A DNA stretch of 64,000 bases from Heterobilharzia americana (taxonomy: Eukaryota; Platyhelminthes; Trematoda; Strigeidida; Schistosomatidae): positions 3,348,001 to 3,412,000 of the forward strand of contig OX104128.1 in NCBI GenBank assembly GCA_944470555.2. The letters run 5' to 3'. This document shows, in pieces, positions 33,001 to 43,652 of the stretch. The first letter of the stretch is position 1. Each line of letters opens with the position of its first letter. The position numbers and the translations under genes are program-made. The notes under the pieces were generated by a model, which worked only from the letters and a program-made list of their open reading frames with translations, was not told the origin of the DNA and made no database searches.

Positions 33001-33515
33001 ATAATTGGTGTGAAGATGATGAACATGAATTTGTGTGCGTCTTCACAAATATCTAATGTCATCTAGATATAAATAGCCCGTGCTAATAGCTAACTGAAAT
33101 TCAGATGGTTTGAAGAATTCATGCATTTTCTCTGAATTACTCCGACTATACCACTGATCATCTTCGACTCAAATGACAGTAACGTCTTCCTGGTGTTTAA
33201 GTCAACGTTACTACACTAGTGAACACTTCTGATCATTATAAATGATGAAGAAGTACTCATATTATTTCAGCAATTAATTAAGTGTAAACCGATAATTAAT
33301 TGTGCATTCGTGTTGATCTCTGACAATTGATTTAAAAATGTAATTATTTCTCAAAGAAATTATTTTATCTAGTACTTTCATTTGTAATGTTTTTAGGCGT
33401 TGGGACACCATCTACTCCAAAACAGAGAACACATCTTAGTACAAGAGAAAAGATTCTTTCGGGTCTTCGGAAATTCAAAGAAAAGTTGAAAAGTATTTTT
33501 AAGAAATTAGGGTGA
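27162..33515 (+). CDS. Gene A: secreted Kunitz protein with cationic C-terminal helix
   Basis: Four exons (27162-27234, 29195-29360, 31176-31204, 33397-33515) join with matching phases (1, 2, 1) to give 129 codons including stop, 128 residues. Order: signal peptide, one Kunitz domain, a linker rich in Thr and Pro, and a helix ending [19 protein letters not shown]. Kunitz domains inhibit serine proteases by inserting a P1 residue; here P1 is Arg in CRA, predicting trypsin-like targets. The protein should be secreted. The last 31 residues carry about 11 Lys/Arg against 2 Glu, with hydrophobics spaced as an amphipathic helix, like membrane-active host-defence peptides (inference). Intron 1 hosts a PLE and intron 2 an (AT)n array. 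All junctions have GT..AG. Expression is unproven. Confidence 0.7.
27240..29012. mobile_element. Penelope-like element, lineage alpha, copy 2, folded back, in intron 1 of gene A
   Basis: Plus-strand pieces run 27796-28278 (RT from [19 protein letters not shown] to SNTSEV, including [17 protein letters not shown] and YSDD), 28326-28613 (post-[22 protein letters not shown]) and 28742-29008 (C-terminal domain, [10 protein letters not shown]). Before them, 27405-27790 is the same C-terminal end in the opposite orientation, so about 370 bp of inverted repeat flank the RT. The RT is nearly identical to the copy at 12914-13525 and shares its frame break after SNTSEV. An 11-G run at 27393-27403 matches the one at 12114-12124. 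Confidence 0.8.
29195..29360 (+). CDS. Gene A exon 2: Kunitz/BPTI domain
   Basis: After acceptor 'tcgctttcag' (AG 29193-29194) the exon encodes a complete Kunitz domain with six cysteines: [15 protein letters not shown], then [17 protein letters not shown], and EEC..TC. P1 is Arg (CRA). It enters in phase 1 and leaves in phase 2 at GTAAGT (29361). If intron 2 is retained, translation stops at once (Lys, TAA 29362-29364), giving a tail-less Kunitz protein. The domain length (about 54 residues) is standard. Confidence 0.9.
29365..31175 (+). other. Gene A intron 2
   Basis: It holds the (AT)n array at 29948-30042. A 66-codon frame at 30334-30534 and a 64-codon minus-strand frame at 30601-30795 are unassigned. 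No second Kunitz exon was found. Confidence 0.5.
29948..30042. repeat. (AT)n microsatellite
   Basis: About 47 uninterrupted AT units. The Ile-Tyr open frames through it are artefacts of the repeat. Confidence 0.98.
31176..31204 (+). CDS. Gene A exon 3: Thr/Pro linker (29 nt)
   Basis: It lies between acceptor 'attacgcag' and donor GTAAGT (31205). Phase is 2 in and 1 out, exactly what is needed between the Kunitz and tail exons. It encodes (N)RTGRPLTTQ plus a split Ser. The acceptor is a NAGNAG (cagcag), so a 26-nt version starting at 31179 would give Lys instead of Asn-Arg. The matching exon in gene B is 48817-48854, which shares 'agaactg'. Confidence 0.6.
31716..31757 (+). pseudogene. Decayed linker exon 2 in gene A
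   Basis: It is homologous to the intact gene B exon at 51643-51693: both share 'cgcacaacacc-like' text, 'acatc', then 'accact/accagt'. Here the donor has become AGATACTG (no GT) and the start has a small deletion. It still reads Thr/Pro-rich (TTPTSTSVP), but it should be skipped. The gene A linker is therefore shorter than that of gene B. Confidence 0.55.
33397..33515 (+). CDS. Gene A exon 4: cationic amphipathic tail
   Basis: The acceptor is 'gtaatgtttttag' and the exon enters in phase 1. It encodes a polar lead [19 protein letters not shown], then [19 protein letters not shown] and TGA (33513-33515). Hydrophobics Ile, Leu, Phe, Leu, Ile/Phe, Leu recur every 3-4 residues while Lys/Arg fill the other face. 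The exon is exactly the length of the gene B tail exon (119 nt, no indels) but only 17 of 38 residues are identical. Known relatives were not recognised. It could instead be a heparin/phospholipid-binding or multimerising tail. Confidence 0.7.
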
Positions 33516-33654
33516 AGATATTTGAGTTCGATTACTTTGAATGAATCTTTCTGAGTGACTGTGGTTAAAGCTTTGGTGAAATTTCTTACAAAAATCGACA
33601 GTTAGATTTGAAATGTTTTCAACCTCATGGTATAACTATTTTCTGAAAGTCAAG

Positions 33655-33660
33655 AATAAA
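33655..33660 (+). terminator. AATAAA poly(A) signal, gene A
   Basis: AATAAA lies 140 nt after the stop. The gene B signal lies 139 nt after its stop. Confidence 0.6.
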
Positions 33661-33779
33661 TAATAATGTTACATATCATCTTGATGTTCATAAGTGAAGT
33701 TTATGCTTCATCAACGAGAGAAAGATTTTAGAGTAAATTATATCTGTAATATAGATGAAGACTATGTCACTGTGATAGA

Positions 33780-33905
33780 ATATAATTCCTTTTGCTTTGT
33801 ATTGCACACAGTGGTACAGTATTATTTACTTGATGAAGTTACGAGCACAAATTATTTCTCGTAATCATATCAAGATAATCATCTAACTTTCGACATTTGA
33901 ACATA
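33780..33905 (-). repeat. PLE end fragment with hammerhead-like fold
   Basis: On the minus strand: TTGATATGATTAC, stem GAG/CTC, GTAAC, TTC, ATCAAGTAAATA. It is the same unit as at 6848-6922, 53835-53905 and 63469-63520. It lies just past the poly(A) site of gene A and is part of the segmental duplication. Confidence 0.5.
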
Positions 33906-33945
33906 TCGATAATTTCTTCATACACACAACGTCAGCAGGAGGTGC

Positions 33946-34369
33946 AATCCGATTCACAGATGAGTAAGAAAATGAACGAAGAGTATTAGGCTATATTGGA
34001 TTGCAAAGTGACAGGAAGAAAAAGTGTAGATTTAGATAGTACCGTTTACAGGAAATCGTCTATCAGCGGGCATCGTTTGTTTGATGCTAGTGGACTCTAT
34101 GTCAGTTAGTGAAGCTCTTATCACCTAAAGCTAGTGCTGACTCAAAACAAATGATTGTTGTGACAAAGTTACAACAGATGATCACCGTTGTCAGTTCATT
34201 GGCATGGAATTCCATACATACCTCCGAAAAGCCTTTCTCATTGGTTCAGATTCCAAAATTCAACGATAAAGTCACTTGCGATTATGACTACATCTGAAAG
34301 TTTTAATTTCCGTAGCAAGGTTGACAGCTTGTGAGAGATTTTGTACTTAGCATCATCCGAAATCAAATC
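33946..34369. other. No firmly recognised gene
   Basis: Around 33990-34090 there may be PLE coding debris (a 'ctatattggattgcaaagtgac' segment reading like LDCK). A 62-codon frame at 34109-34297 is unassigned. Confidence 0.35.
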
Positions 34370-35450
34370 GGTGGTCGCGTAGGTGGGGGTGAGGACGAGG
34401 GATCGCTTGGTCTCACGATCCTTCCTCGTTCTCACACAGCAATTTAGTCAAACACTATATACACGCCTCCTGGCTGGTATCCAGTTGAGATGCACACTTT
34501 CTGCTCTAAAACGTCATGCTACACCTACGCCGGCTAGTCCACGACAACTGGCCACTGGGTCTCTGAATACTCTTAAGGTGAATTTTGGAGACTCACTACT
34601 ATGACCAGGTGACATCAATGTGCTAACCACACACAGATCATGTGTACGTGTCTCATAGATGTAGCTTACGTCCGTGGCTAATGAGTCCAGAGTTCTGGCG
34701 AGCGACGATTGCTGCACATTTTGGCATGGAGTTCAGTCGTTGAAAGCCCCTTCGCGTAATCGATGTCGGGATCTAAGTAAACTAGGAATGAGGTATCGAT
34801 GGCTTCAATCGTTGACAATGTCAGCATAATGAGAAGTTAGAGAAGCTGTGAGAGGCCCAATATTGGTGTCAAGAGGTGAAGTCGAGGGTGGATATATAAT
34901 TGAGGAGGATAGCTTAGGGTTTGATTAGGTCTTGAATACTACTGAGAGCGTGTGAGTGGCTGGCAGTTCCCGGTTGCTAGTTCTTCTTAAGTTACCTGAA
35001 AGACAAAAGATTTGTGTGACCACAGGATCCACGGGATATCTGGTCAGGGCTATCACACGCGGCTTTTCGCGGGCTGTTATTATGAAGTTTGGTTGTCCCA
35101 ATGCCAGGGAGAGAGGACCCATACCACTGACACCAGAAGACCGTCTGGCAGATGGACCAACCTTTTCCAACCGTTTTTCGTATATAGGAGACAGCATCAG
35201 CGTGGCACTGCTGATCACCCAAGAGAATAATACTTCTGTCACACTCCACTCAGATAACAACAGTATGACTTCGTCCTCAAACACACATCATAGTGTAGAA
35301 ATTTGCACTACAACAGTAATTGCCTTTCGTCTTACCACCACCCGTAGCCTGCGTGATGACGATTTAGTTTGCTCAGATTATTTCGACAAGAGTGAAGCTT
35401 TTCCAAGAAGAAATGTAGTAGGGGCGTAGCAACATTTGTCACAACAAACT
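34370..35450. repeat. GC-richer repeat-like segment of unknown class
   Basis: This block is less AT-rich than its surroundings and has overlapping open frames on both strands: plus 34956-35429 (157 codons) and minus 34925-35284 (119 codons) and 34514-34717 (67 codons, with SPKFTLRVFRDPVASCRG). No conserved domain is visible. It may be the non-coding end of a transposable element. I do not assign a gene. Confidence 0.35.
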
Positions 35451-35510
35451 AGTTAACCTTCAACTATGTATGCTGTAGCTCCTTTAACGAAAAAATTGAG
35501 CGTATTACCA

Positions 35511-36345
35511 TTATGTCGTTCTAAACATCTTCTGCCTCACCGTCTTCTTCTCATGACCCATGATGAGTTCTCTTCTTGTGTTGTCTGATCCCAGTTCGGC
35601 ATTCATATCACCCAGTAGAATTAATTTTGATGTTGCCAACTGGAGTGGGGTCTTGTTCATTACTGATTGCAGTTGTCTGTAGAATTCCTCCTTTCTCTCC
35701 ATCTGCATTATTTGTAGGTGCATAGCATGACGTATCATTGCTTGATTGTGGCTTTCCTTCTTTTGAGTTGAATCCATCTTGCTGTCATGATCCTGATCAT
35801 GGAGGGGATTGGTTCCCACTACATGAGAGAGAGCCTTCGATGCTGATGGGGATATCATGATAGCCGTTCCAAAACTCAGTGTACTGCTGGTTGTCATGTG
35901 GGTGACCGGAGTAGATAGTTGACACTCTAGTTGACAGATTGGAGAGTGCACTTACATTCTGTCTGCTCTCGCAGATTCTTAGCACTTCTATGCCATATCT
36001 TCTCATTTATTTTGCAATCTGGGCAGCCTTGCCAGCCAGCCAGCCAGCTTCAGACATTTACATCATTCCATGTCTTAATTTTTACTTTCGCTTTCATCGA
36101 GAGAAGCGAGGATACATCGGCCATTTGGCATCCTGAAGACTTTCACCAACCGGTTGTATTTCTTATGTCGATTTCAGTGAGGAATTAGTTCATTTTTCTT
36201 TTTTTAATTTTATCTGTGCTTTGAAGTTTCTTTAGCGGTTGGATTGGCTTTACGGGGTAAGGTTGTTAGCCCTATGCCCAACCTTCGGTTTAGGACCAGC
36301 TAGTAACTTATAAACTAGATAACTAGGTGAGGTATCACTGGAAAG
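35511..36345 (-). mobile_element. LINE 5' end with endonuclease, 3' truncated
   Basis: On the minus strand the element starts near 36345 (aacctcacctagttatctag), then 'gggcatagggctaacaacc' and the endonuclease (RRYGIEVLRICESRQNVSAL, SFGTAIMIS, ILLGDMNAELGSDNTRRELI). It breaks off at about 35515. The LGDMN motif is the metal-site region of APE-type endonucleases. Confidence 0.8.
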
Positions 36346-38118
36346 TACACAGGTCATCTTAGAAATGTAATGTATTTACGCAATGCAATCGAAGTAATCT
36401 GGTCGCATAAGAATTTGTCAAGTAGTTCATACGAAAGGTGAAAATACTGTAGGGTGTTGTAAATAAATAAGGATTATACAAGATTTGAAAGAGCAAGGTC
36501 AGTGAGAAGGGAAAATAAATTTTTACGCTTTGTTGCTATTAAAATAAATTACCAAATAGGATTTTAGGTTTAATACTAAATTAGATTTGATTGCATAAAA
36601 GAAGTTTGAAGTTTTGTGTATGGTTCACACGGCCTTTCTGTGGTCGAATGGGTTATTGGAACTTCAAGTATGCACGTAAAGAGTAGATAGCTAGACAGTA
36701 ATCTGAACGTGTCACTAATAGTCATCCTAAAGGAACAAGAAGTTATACTGATTCCGCTGTAAAAACAGCCGTGCAGAGAGTTGGCAACCAAAATGCAACA
36801 GTTAGCAAATGTCATTGGGTTTCTGCAACCACATTCAAACTGATTGATGTGAGCAGATCGATATCAGTGGACTCGGACCACGATAAAGGGTGGAAGGAAC
36901 GTAAGCGCAAATTGGCCGGTGGCATTGTATCGATCGCGACCAATATTGAATGGCGGGAGTGAGAGGAATGGAGAAGACGTCAATGTCAAGTAACACCCAG
37001 TAACAATTTAGGATTATTATTTAAGATATGGGCAATGGAAAGATGATGGTCTGTGAAACAATCACCGGAAAGTATGGGACTCTGATAGCCAAGCGAAACA
37101 GTGGGCTAGAACGTTGAGTAGAACACTATGAAGTACATTTCATCTGGCCCACAGAATCACCTCACTTGCGCAGCATGTAGACTGCCGAAACCTGAATGGA
37201 GTGTACACATTATTCCTCCAGCTAATCTATAAGTTGACAAAGCACTGTCGAACCAGAAACGATGTACAGCAACGGGATCAGACAGTTTTCCACCTGTCGT
37301 TTTCAAGCATGGAGGTAGGAAATCGCCAATTAAAATGATGGAGCCACTAGGTAATGTATGGGAATTGAAGGTCGTGTCGTCAGACTGGTGTACTTTACTG
37401 ATCATTCATATTATAACATAGTGGAGAAGTCTTCGTCTGACAACCATATGGTGTTTTTTTTTTTGACAAAATCGCTTCCAATACCTTTGTGTCCAGAATT
37501 ATCCGACGCTTAACTGGAGATCGAGAACAACTAATTCGAGAGAACGATGTAGGTTCCAGACACGGATGAGGGCGCAACGTTCATATTTTCAGCCTTCAAA
37601 TGGTTCTGGAACACAGGCATACCTACCGATCAGTTGGTTGGAATTTGTCATATTTCATTATCTGAAGACAGTATTTCACTGAGTCGATGTTGAGTTGTTG
37701 TAGCAGCGTCTGACTGTGAATTGAATACTGAGCAAGTAAATAATGCTACCCAAATATTTCAACTTGAACTCAAGTAGGCGTGCAAGTGCTTGTGGAGAGT
37801 TTTCTTTAGAGCTGATGACAACTAGTAGTGTCCTGCTGGGATACTCGCTATCACGGTTCATATTGAACCTCGTCAGAGGCATCCTATTGTACGTGACTCT
37901 AGATACGTCTTGTTGTTATGCTTCTTATTTTAATCTCCAATTATCTTAATTGTCATATTTCTCCTCTCACTCTTTGGTTTAATTATAAATTGACTTGACA
38001 GATAATTGTGCAATCGAATTTTTCGGAATGTTTTGCACAGATTAGTCGCATATTGTTCAACTAAACCTCATCATTTAATTACACTATCTAGTTTCATAAA
38101 AGGTACTGATTGTTTCAG
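36346..38118. other. Non-coding stretch
   Basis: 'tatttacgcaatgcaatcg' at 36371 resembles sequences next to PLE ends (27320, 59258). Short frames (36771-36962, 37157-37405, 37743-37949) are unassigned. There is a 13-T run at 37446. Confidence 0.35.
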
Positions 38119-38225
38119 ATAGTTGGAAAGGTTCAACACCATCTATTGGTTCTTCTTATACAATGATGACAGAAAATTCTTATATTACTGTGATTTCTGG
38201 CTGTAGATTAAAACTGCTATCGTGA
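38119..38225 (+). CDS. Weak candidate terminal exon, tail-like
   Basis: Acceptor 'tgattgtttcag' opens a phase-1 frame reading SWKGSTPSIGSSYTM and 34 codons in all before TGA. The Ser/Thr/Pro start recalls the tail exons, but there is no amphipathic helix. It could be a relic of another family member between genes A and B, or chance. Confidence 0.2.
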
Positions 38226-38348
38226 ACATTATGAATGGGCTCTAGTTTTTTTTTGAATTCTTATGAATTGTCACTAAACAATTTTCATGTTTGATTTCAC
38301 TTACATTATTGGTGCACTGACCGCGTATTGCTTTCTGTTATATTACAG

Positions 38349-38509
38349 TGGACTTCAGTCTTAACTGGGATAAAATCTTCAAAAATGTCAGATATTTAGT
38401 CCCTTTAACAAATTTGAACAACCTAAGAAGAAAGACATCGGAAGAAACAAATAAGCTCACTTTATTTCACCACTTTTCATCAGCTGCAAACAGCCTATGG
38501 TTGAAATAA
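38349..38509 (+). CDS. Weak candidate terminal exon of unknown gene
   Basis: Acceptor 'tttctgttatattacag' is followed by a phase-1 frame of 52 codons (DFSLNWDKIFKNVRYLVPLT, later LRRKTSEETNKL) ending TAA at 38507-38509. No family was recognised. The position between genes A and B and the entry phase fit the Kunitz-tail family loosely. PLE debris is an alternative. Confidence 0.2.
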
Positions 38510-38939
38510 AGTATTAGTAGTAATAATGACATAACATACTTTGAATTTGTGGAAATAGTTGGGGATTTGAAATCCACTATTAACAATAAGGTAGTGAGCG
38601 AATCAAGGAAACACAGGATTAATGGTTACAAATCTTAGTCAAAATCAATGGAAATTTATATCTTATGAGACAGAAAATTCTGGAGCTGCAGAATGGGGAG
38701 ACAAGAAACGAAAGTCAGTGTCAAAGAAAGGATTGTTAAAGAGCTAACAGGTTACGTAATAACAAGAAAGATTTGAAAATCGCTAAGTGATTAGTAGTCA
38801 CTGAGTAACTAATGAAGAGATGATGCAATCAAAAGATAAGGGAAGACCATATACCTATACATACAAATACTATATGCAGTTATCCAGGTAAAGAAAAGTT
38901 AATTACATTCTCCTTCTGAGTAAATAGGTGGGGTTGAAA

Positions 38940-39965
38940 ATGTTTGATAGCGACAGCTTCCGCAAACCGTAATAAAAGTGTTCTTTGTTTGTTGACTACC
39001 CTGAAGGATTGAGAAGCATCTGTTTATTGTCCTCTTTCCATCAAATGCCTTGCGGTTGCACTTTTAAAGACCCTGCCTTTATTCAGACACAGATTTCTTG
39101 GAATATGCTTATAAAATCGAGTAGACGCCTTTATTTCAGTCCATCCTATGTACTTGCTTCCGCAACTACAGTTGAATCGATAAACACTGTTGGAGGTGAC
39201 TTGAGATGGGTATTTGTCTACTTTCGAGACTGTGTTATTGAGCATACTGTATTGTTAACGGAGACCAGTCTGGTAAAAGGGAAGCTCCTTCTCGGTGTAG
39301 CTTTTATTCGTCTGTCTATTCTTTCAGATTTCTCATCACCTTTGAATGCTAGAGGAAGGAAAACAAGCTTCTTCTCTACAGCTTGATGTTTTGGTCTCTG
39401 AATAAACTATTTTCCTTCTTCATGATGAATTTCTTCGGATATCCACTTTCCTTAACAGCCTTCTTAATTAAACAGAATTCTTCTTCTTGTTTATCTTAAG
39501 ATCACAACGTTTTTATTCTAGGGAACAGTGTCCTGACTAAACGACGCTTATAGCTGACCTGACAGTAGTGATGGTACTGACCAATCCACATATCTTTTTC
39601 ATGTGAGTACTTTTCTCAACTATACCACCACACCTTCATCTTACTTATACTTAGATGCAAAAATTCAGTCTATCTTTATTTTCGTGTTCCATTGCAAGTA
39701 AGTAAGTATTTGTATGGGCTTGATGAAAGGTGTCGAACAACTTTGACCCATGATTCATACTACCAAAAGTAATAAAACTATCATTGACGTACTTGCAGTA
39801 ATATGTTGTTTCCTTGATTGCAGAGTTCAAACTTGTTCGCTCCAGATGAGCCGTGGATATATCACCTAGGATAGGTCCTGGTGGTGAACCCATAACCGTT
39901 TCATCAGTTTGCCAGTATAATTGATTATTAAACTAGAACTGAACACATTTTTTTACTGAGGAGTA
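38940..39965 (-). mobile_element. Penelope-like element, lineage gamma
   Basis: The minus strand carries RT motif B/C remnants at 39651-39893 (MGSPPGPILGDIS, KYVNDSFITF, with the second catalytic position intact but the first Asp changed to Asn). It then has a post-RT stretch (39400-39500, KKAVKESGYPKKFI) and the GIY-YIG endonuclease at 39024-39245 (VYRFNCSCGSKYIGWTEI, TARHLMERGQ). The lineage differs from the alpha copies. Catalytic loss and frame breaks make it dead. Confidence 0.7.
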
Positions 39966-40069
39966 GTAATTGTTTGAGTTCTGTTTTTGTCAAAGGGTAA
40001 CAGATCAGACTGTTGACAGATCATATCTATCGTTCCATCCACCAGTATATCCGTAAACAATGAGGAAAC

Positions 40070-40240
40070 ATTAAATGACAACTGTTCCGTCCTAGTAAAG
40101 GACTGGTTAGCAGTATGCACCCATGACCGGGCTAAAGATCGAACTAAGGATCTTCGGGTTTTATGGTGAATGCGTTAACCATCCAGCCACTGAGGTCCGT
40201 TTTCAGTAGTTCACTGTTTCCAACTTTCATCAGTTGACGA
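40070..40240 (-). mobile_element. Foldback SINE, single left arm
   Basis: It contains 'actgttccgtcctagtaaaggactggttagcag' (a mutated antisense hammerhead) followed by 'gaccgggctaaagatcgaac' and 'aatgcgttaaccatccagccactgagg', the tRNA-like centre of hammerhead family 1. Confidence 0.5.
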
Positions 40241-40439
40241 TATAACTCGACCATCGCCCAAGGTCTTCAGTTAGCATTCGCTTCCTTTCCGACTGATTGA
40301 CCCCATAGGTCACGGCTTCTCATTAGAACTTTGTTTCTTTAAATAGTAGTCGTCTGTTTGTTGTAGCCCTGAAATGAATATTTTGATGACCCTCAGTTGA
40401 AGTTGTTGGCATTCCTATCTTTTAAGTAAATTGACCATT

Positions 40440-43240
40440 TTTCATAACTTTGTGTTAACAAACTTATTCCTCGCTGGAAACGGGGAGGCGAAATGACGCC
40501 AGTTGGTGAAAGCCTACCTTCGGAAAGCCAATTGGCCGATATTTTCTCGCTTCTCTCGATGAAAGCTAAAGTAAACTTGGGGACATGAAATGTCCGCATC
40601 ATGTTTGAACCCAGCAAGGCAGCCCAGATTGCAAAAGAGATGAGAAGGCATCACATTGAAGTGCTTGAAATTTGCGAAAGCAGATGGAATGTGAGTGGAG
40701 TATCCAAACTGTCAACTGGAGAGGAGTCAATAATCTACTACGATATTGTCACCCAGACGACAACAATGAGCACACTGAGTTTTCGAGTGGCTATCATGAT
40801 GTCCCCTCTCAACAACATCGAAGGCTCTCTCTCTCTCATGCAGTGGGAACCAATCCCCACAACGACCAGGATCATGACAGCAAGATGGATTCAACTGAAA
40901 AGGAAGGAAGGTCACAATCATACAATGCTACTCCATGCACCTACAAATAATGCAGAGCAAGAGAGAAAGGAGGAATTCTACAGATAACTTCAATCAACAC
41001 CGGAAAAGATACCACTCAAGTTGGCGACGCCAAAATTCTAATGGGTGGGAGACATGAATGCCAAACTGGAAGGGGACAACACAGGAAGAGAATTGTGCAT
41101 GGGTCGAGAAGCGCTCACTGAGGTGATGAACGAGAATGGAGAATTGTTTGCAGAATTCTGTGCATTCAACGATTTGTTGATTGGAGTCAGGCAGTGTGTT
41201 CAAGCACATGGATATCCACAAAGCGAGCGACATGGATTTCACCATTCACCAGACACCAGGACACACCAAAAATCAGATCGACTTTATCTGAATGTGAAGA
41301 AAGTGGAGACGCAGTCAGCCTACTGGACACAAGGTGAAGAAGAGGAGCAGATGTAGGTTCAGACCACTCACTGTCCAGTGCAAGGAACCTACCTTCCAAA
41401 TCAAGTTTAAAGCCTTCAAGGAAGTTGGTGATAGACCGCAGTTCGAATACAACACTCGGAAACTGAAGGATGAAACTACAAAGTAAATCTTCACGTCAGC
41501 CATCCATCAAGACAAAATGGGAGATGTCGAGCAACATCCCTGAAGAAACGTGTGTGGATGAACACTGGAAGTCTTTGAAAGCTACTACAACTGAACATAA
41601 ATCCTCCAACAAAAATGGAAGTTCGGAGTGCCATAAAGCTACTGAAACGTGGGAAAGCAGCAGGACGAGAAGATGGGATCCCGCCAGAAGCACTGAGAAC
41701 AGACGCAGAGACAACAGTAGAGATGCTCACACCACACGACTATTGCAGAAGGTGTGGAAGGAAGGGAAGGTACCTGCCAGTTGATTGGAAGAAGGGTTAC
41801 CTTATCAAACTGCTGAAGAAGGGAGACCTCATTGTTTTCAAGAACTGGCGTGGAATCACTCTCCTGTCCACCCAGAGCAAGCAAAATATGAAGCCGCATC
41901 AACCTGGAGAGGCTAAAGCATGCGTTGTATTCAAAGCTACGACCGGAACAGGCTGGCTGGCTGGCTTCAGGAAGTACACATCATGTGCAGACGAAATTGC
42001 AACACCACCCTACGCATCATGATAGAACAGAGTATAGAATGGCAGTCCAGTTAACTCTCTACCTCAACTTCATCGACTTTGAGAATGCTTTCCACAGCGT
42101 CGACCGAGAGGTAATTTGGCTGCTGCTTCAACACTACGGAATACCACAAACATTTATCAACCTAATTCAACAACTATATGAAGACACCACATGCCAAGTA
42201 ATTCACAATGGGAAGCTCAGTGATGCTTTTGAAGTGAGGACAGGAAGGAGTGAAACAAGGTTGCCTACTATCACCCATGATATTCTTGACTGTGGTCGAC
42301 TGGACTGGATCATGCAAGAGACAACTGTGATGATCGAGAAGAGGGGATATGCTGGCTGGACTGTGGAAAAGACGGTGGAAGATTTTGATTTCTCTGATGA
42401 CTTGTGTCTGATGTCACACAAATTCGAAGAAGATCTGCAGGCGAAAACTAACAAGTTGACAGAAGAGGCAGCAAAGACGGGACTTCAAGTGAACGTAGAG
42501 AAGACAGAGGTGATGAAGATACCCAACCAAGAACTCCAACAACAACAACAACAAGCTGCAATCACCAGGAACGGGAGAAACTTAAAGGAAGTAGCCTCCT
42601 TCACCTGTGTGGGAAGCACTGTTTCAACTACAGGTGGCTGTGGCACAGACGAGGATGTCGAAGCCAGGATCGGAAACACAGCAAGACAGGCTTTCACAAA
42701 TTTGAAACCAGTGTTGATATCTTCTGCACTCAGCATGCGGAACAAGATCCGGATTTTCAACACCAACGTCAAGTCAGTGCTTCTGTATGGCTCAGAGACT
42801 TGGCGCATCACGAAAGGGATTTCCAATAAACTACAGACATTCATCAACGGCTGCCACCTACGCTCACCCGATACTGAAGATCAGATGGACTGCCAGAAAG
42901 AATGAACAACAAGGAGCTCTGGGAACGAACCAACCAACAACCTATCGCTCAATAAATATGTAGAAGGAAGTGGAGATGGATTGTGTTGGGCATGCACTGA
43001 GAAAGCTGACTGGGGACATCACGTACCAGGTCAGGCCGTCGAGTGGAATCCCCATGGGAAGTGACGAGTTGAGCGTCGGTGCCGAGGGTGACATGGAGGA
43101 GATCATGCGAGGAGGAAATGAGAGTTTGTGGGCTGTCTTGGAGCCAGGTTGAAAAGATTTCGGAGAACAGATTTCACTGGAGACGTGCTACTGAATCCCT
43201 ATGTTCCATTAGGAACCCAAGGGACTAATAATAAAAATAA
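40440..43240 (+). mobile_element. LINE, near full-length copy
   Basis: Endonuclease pieces: 40601-40987 (KAAQIAKEMRRHHIEVLEI) and 41045-41356 (GDMNAKLEGDNTGREL, FAEFCAFNDLLIGV). RT pieces: 41615-42022 (GIPPEALRTDAET, LIKLLKKGDL) and a 326-codon frame at 41925-42905 with NFIDFENAFHSVDREV (motif A), FSDDLCLMSH (motif C), a Gln run, and [14 protein letters not shown]. The 3' part (42970-43152) has [17 protein letters not shown]. It ends in a 3' UTR and (AAT)n-like tail at 43225-43240. The 5' UTR is missing. It lies just upstream of the gene B promoter (about 300 bp). Frameshifts show it is inactive. Confidence 0.85.
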
Positions 43241-43547
43241 TAAAAACTTTTGTACAACTTCTGAAATAATAATGAAATTCAGTTAAATGTTTTTAATATA
43301 TATGTATAGGTGTGATTAATCACACACTAACTATATCCTTTCATAAAATAATTTCTGATTACATTTCTATAAGTGAATATAAACTATTTCATAATGTGTA
43401 GCACTACGTTGTTTAAATTACCGGGCCTAAAGTGAATTGAAATCACGAGAATGAATCAATTGAAAAGTTAGCCTGTCTTCCAAATTATAATTGTACCGTT
43501 TAAATTCTTGTTTTTTCTTCTTAAGTACCAATGCAAGCAGAAATGTA

Positions 43548-43555
43548 TATAAATA
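43548..43555 (+). promoter_or_regulatory. TATA box, gene B
   Basis: TATAAATA is 35 bp upstream of ATG 43583, matching the octamer and spacing of gene A. Confidence 0.55.
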
Positions 43556-43582
43556 AATATTGAATTCGTAATTCAATTAAAA

Positions 43583-43652
43583 ATGTGCATTATGCGGTTA
43601 GAAGTATTATTATTCACTTTGTGTGTCCAAAGAGTTGTATCAACTTTCAATA
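43583..43652 (+). CDS. Gene B exon 1: signal peptide
   Basis: It encodes [16 protein letters not shown] and RVVSTFN, then splits a codon in phase 1 at GTGAGT (43653). A second ATG is at 43592. Hydrophobic core and small residues near the end fit a secretory signal. Confidence 0.75.

Larger units (their letters stand above)
31140..33945 (+). repeat. Segmental duplication, copy in gene A (partner 51060-53955)
   Basis: About 2.8 kb, from just before the linker exon to past the poly(A) signal, aligns co-linearly with 51060-53955. For example 'cactgaataacttcatgtag' occurs in both introns, and the tail exon and 3' UTR match. Spacing between copies is about 20.0 kb. The partner has an extra SINE pair (52490-52910). 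Identity estimated by eye is 75-86 percent. Confidence 0.8.

Noticed and set aside
32832..33056. 74-codon open frame in intron 3 of gene A
   Set aside because: The duplicated copy in gene B (about 52300-53060) is not open in the same way, so it is not conserved as coding.
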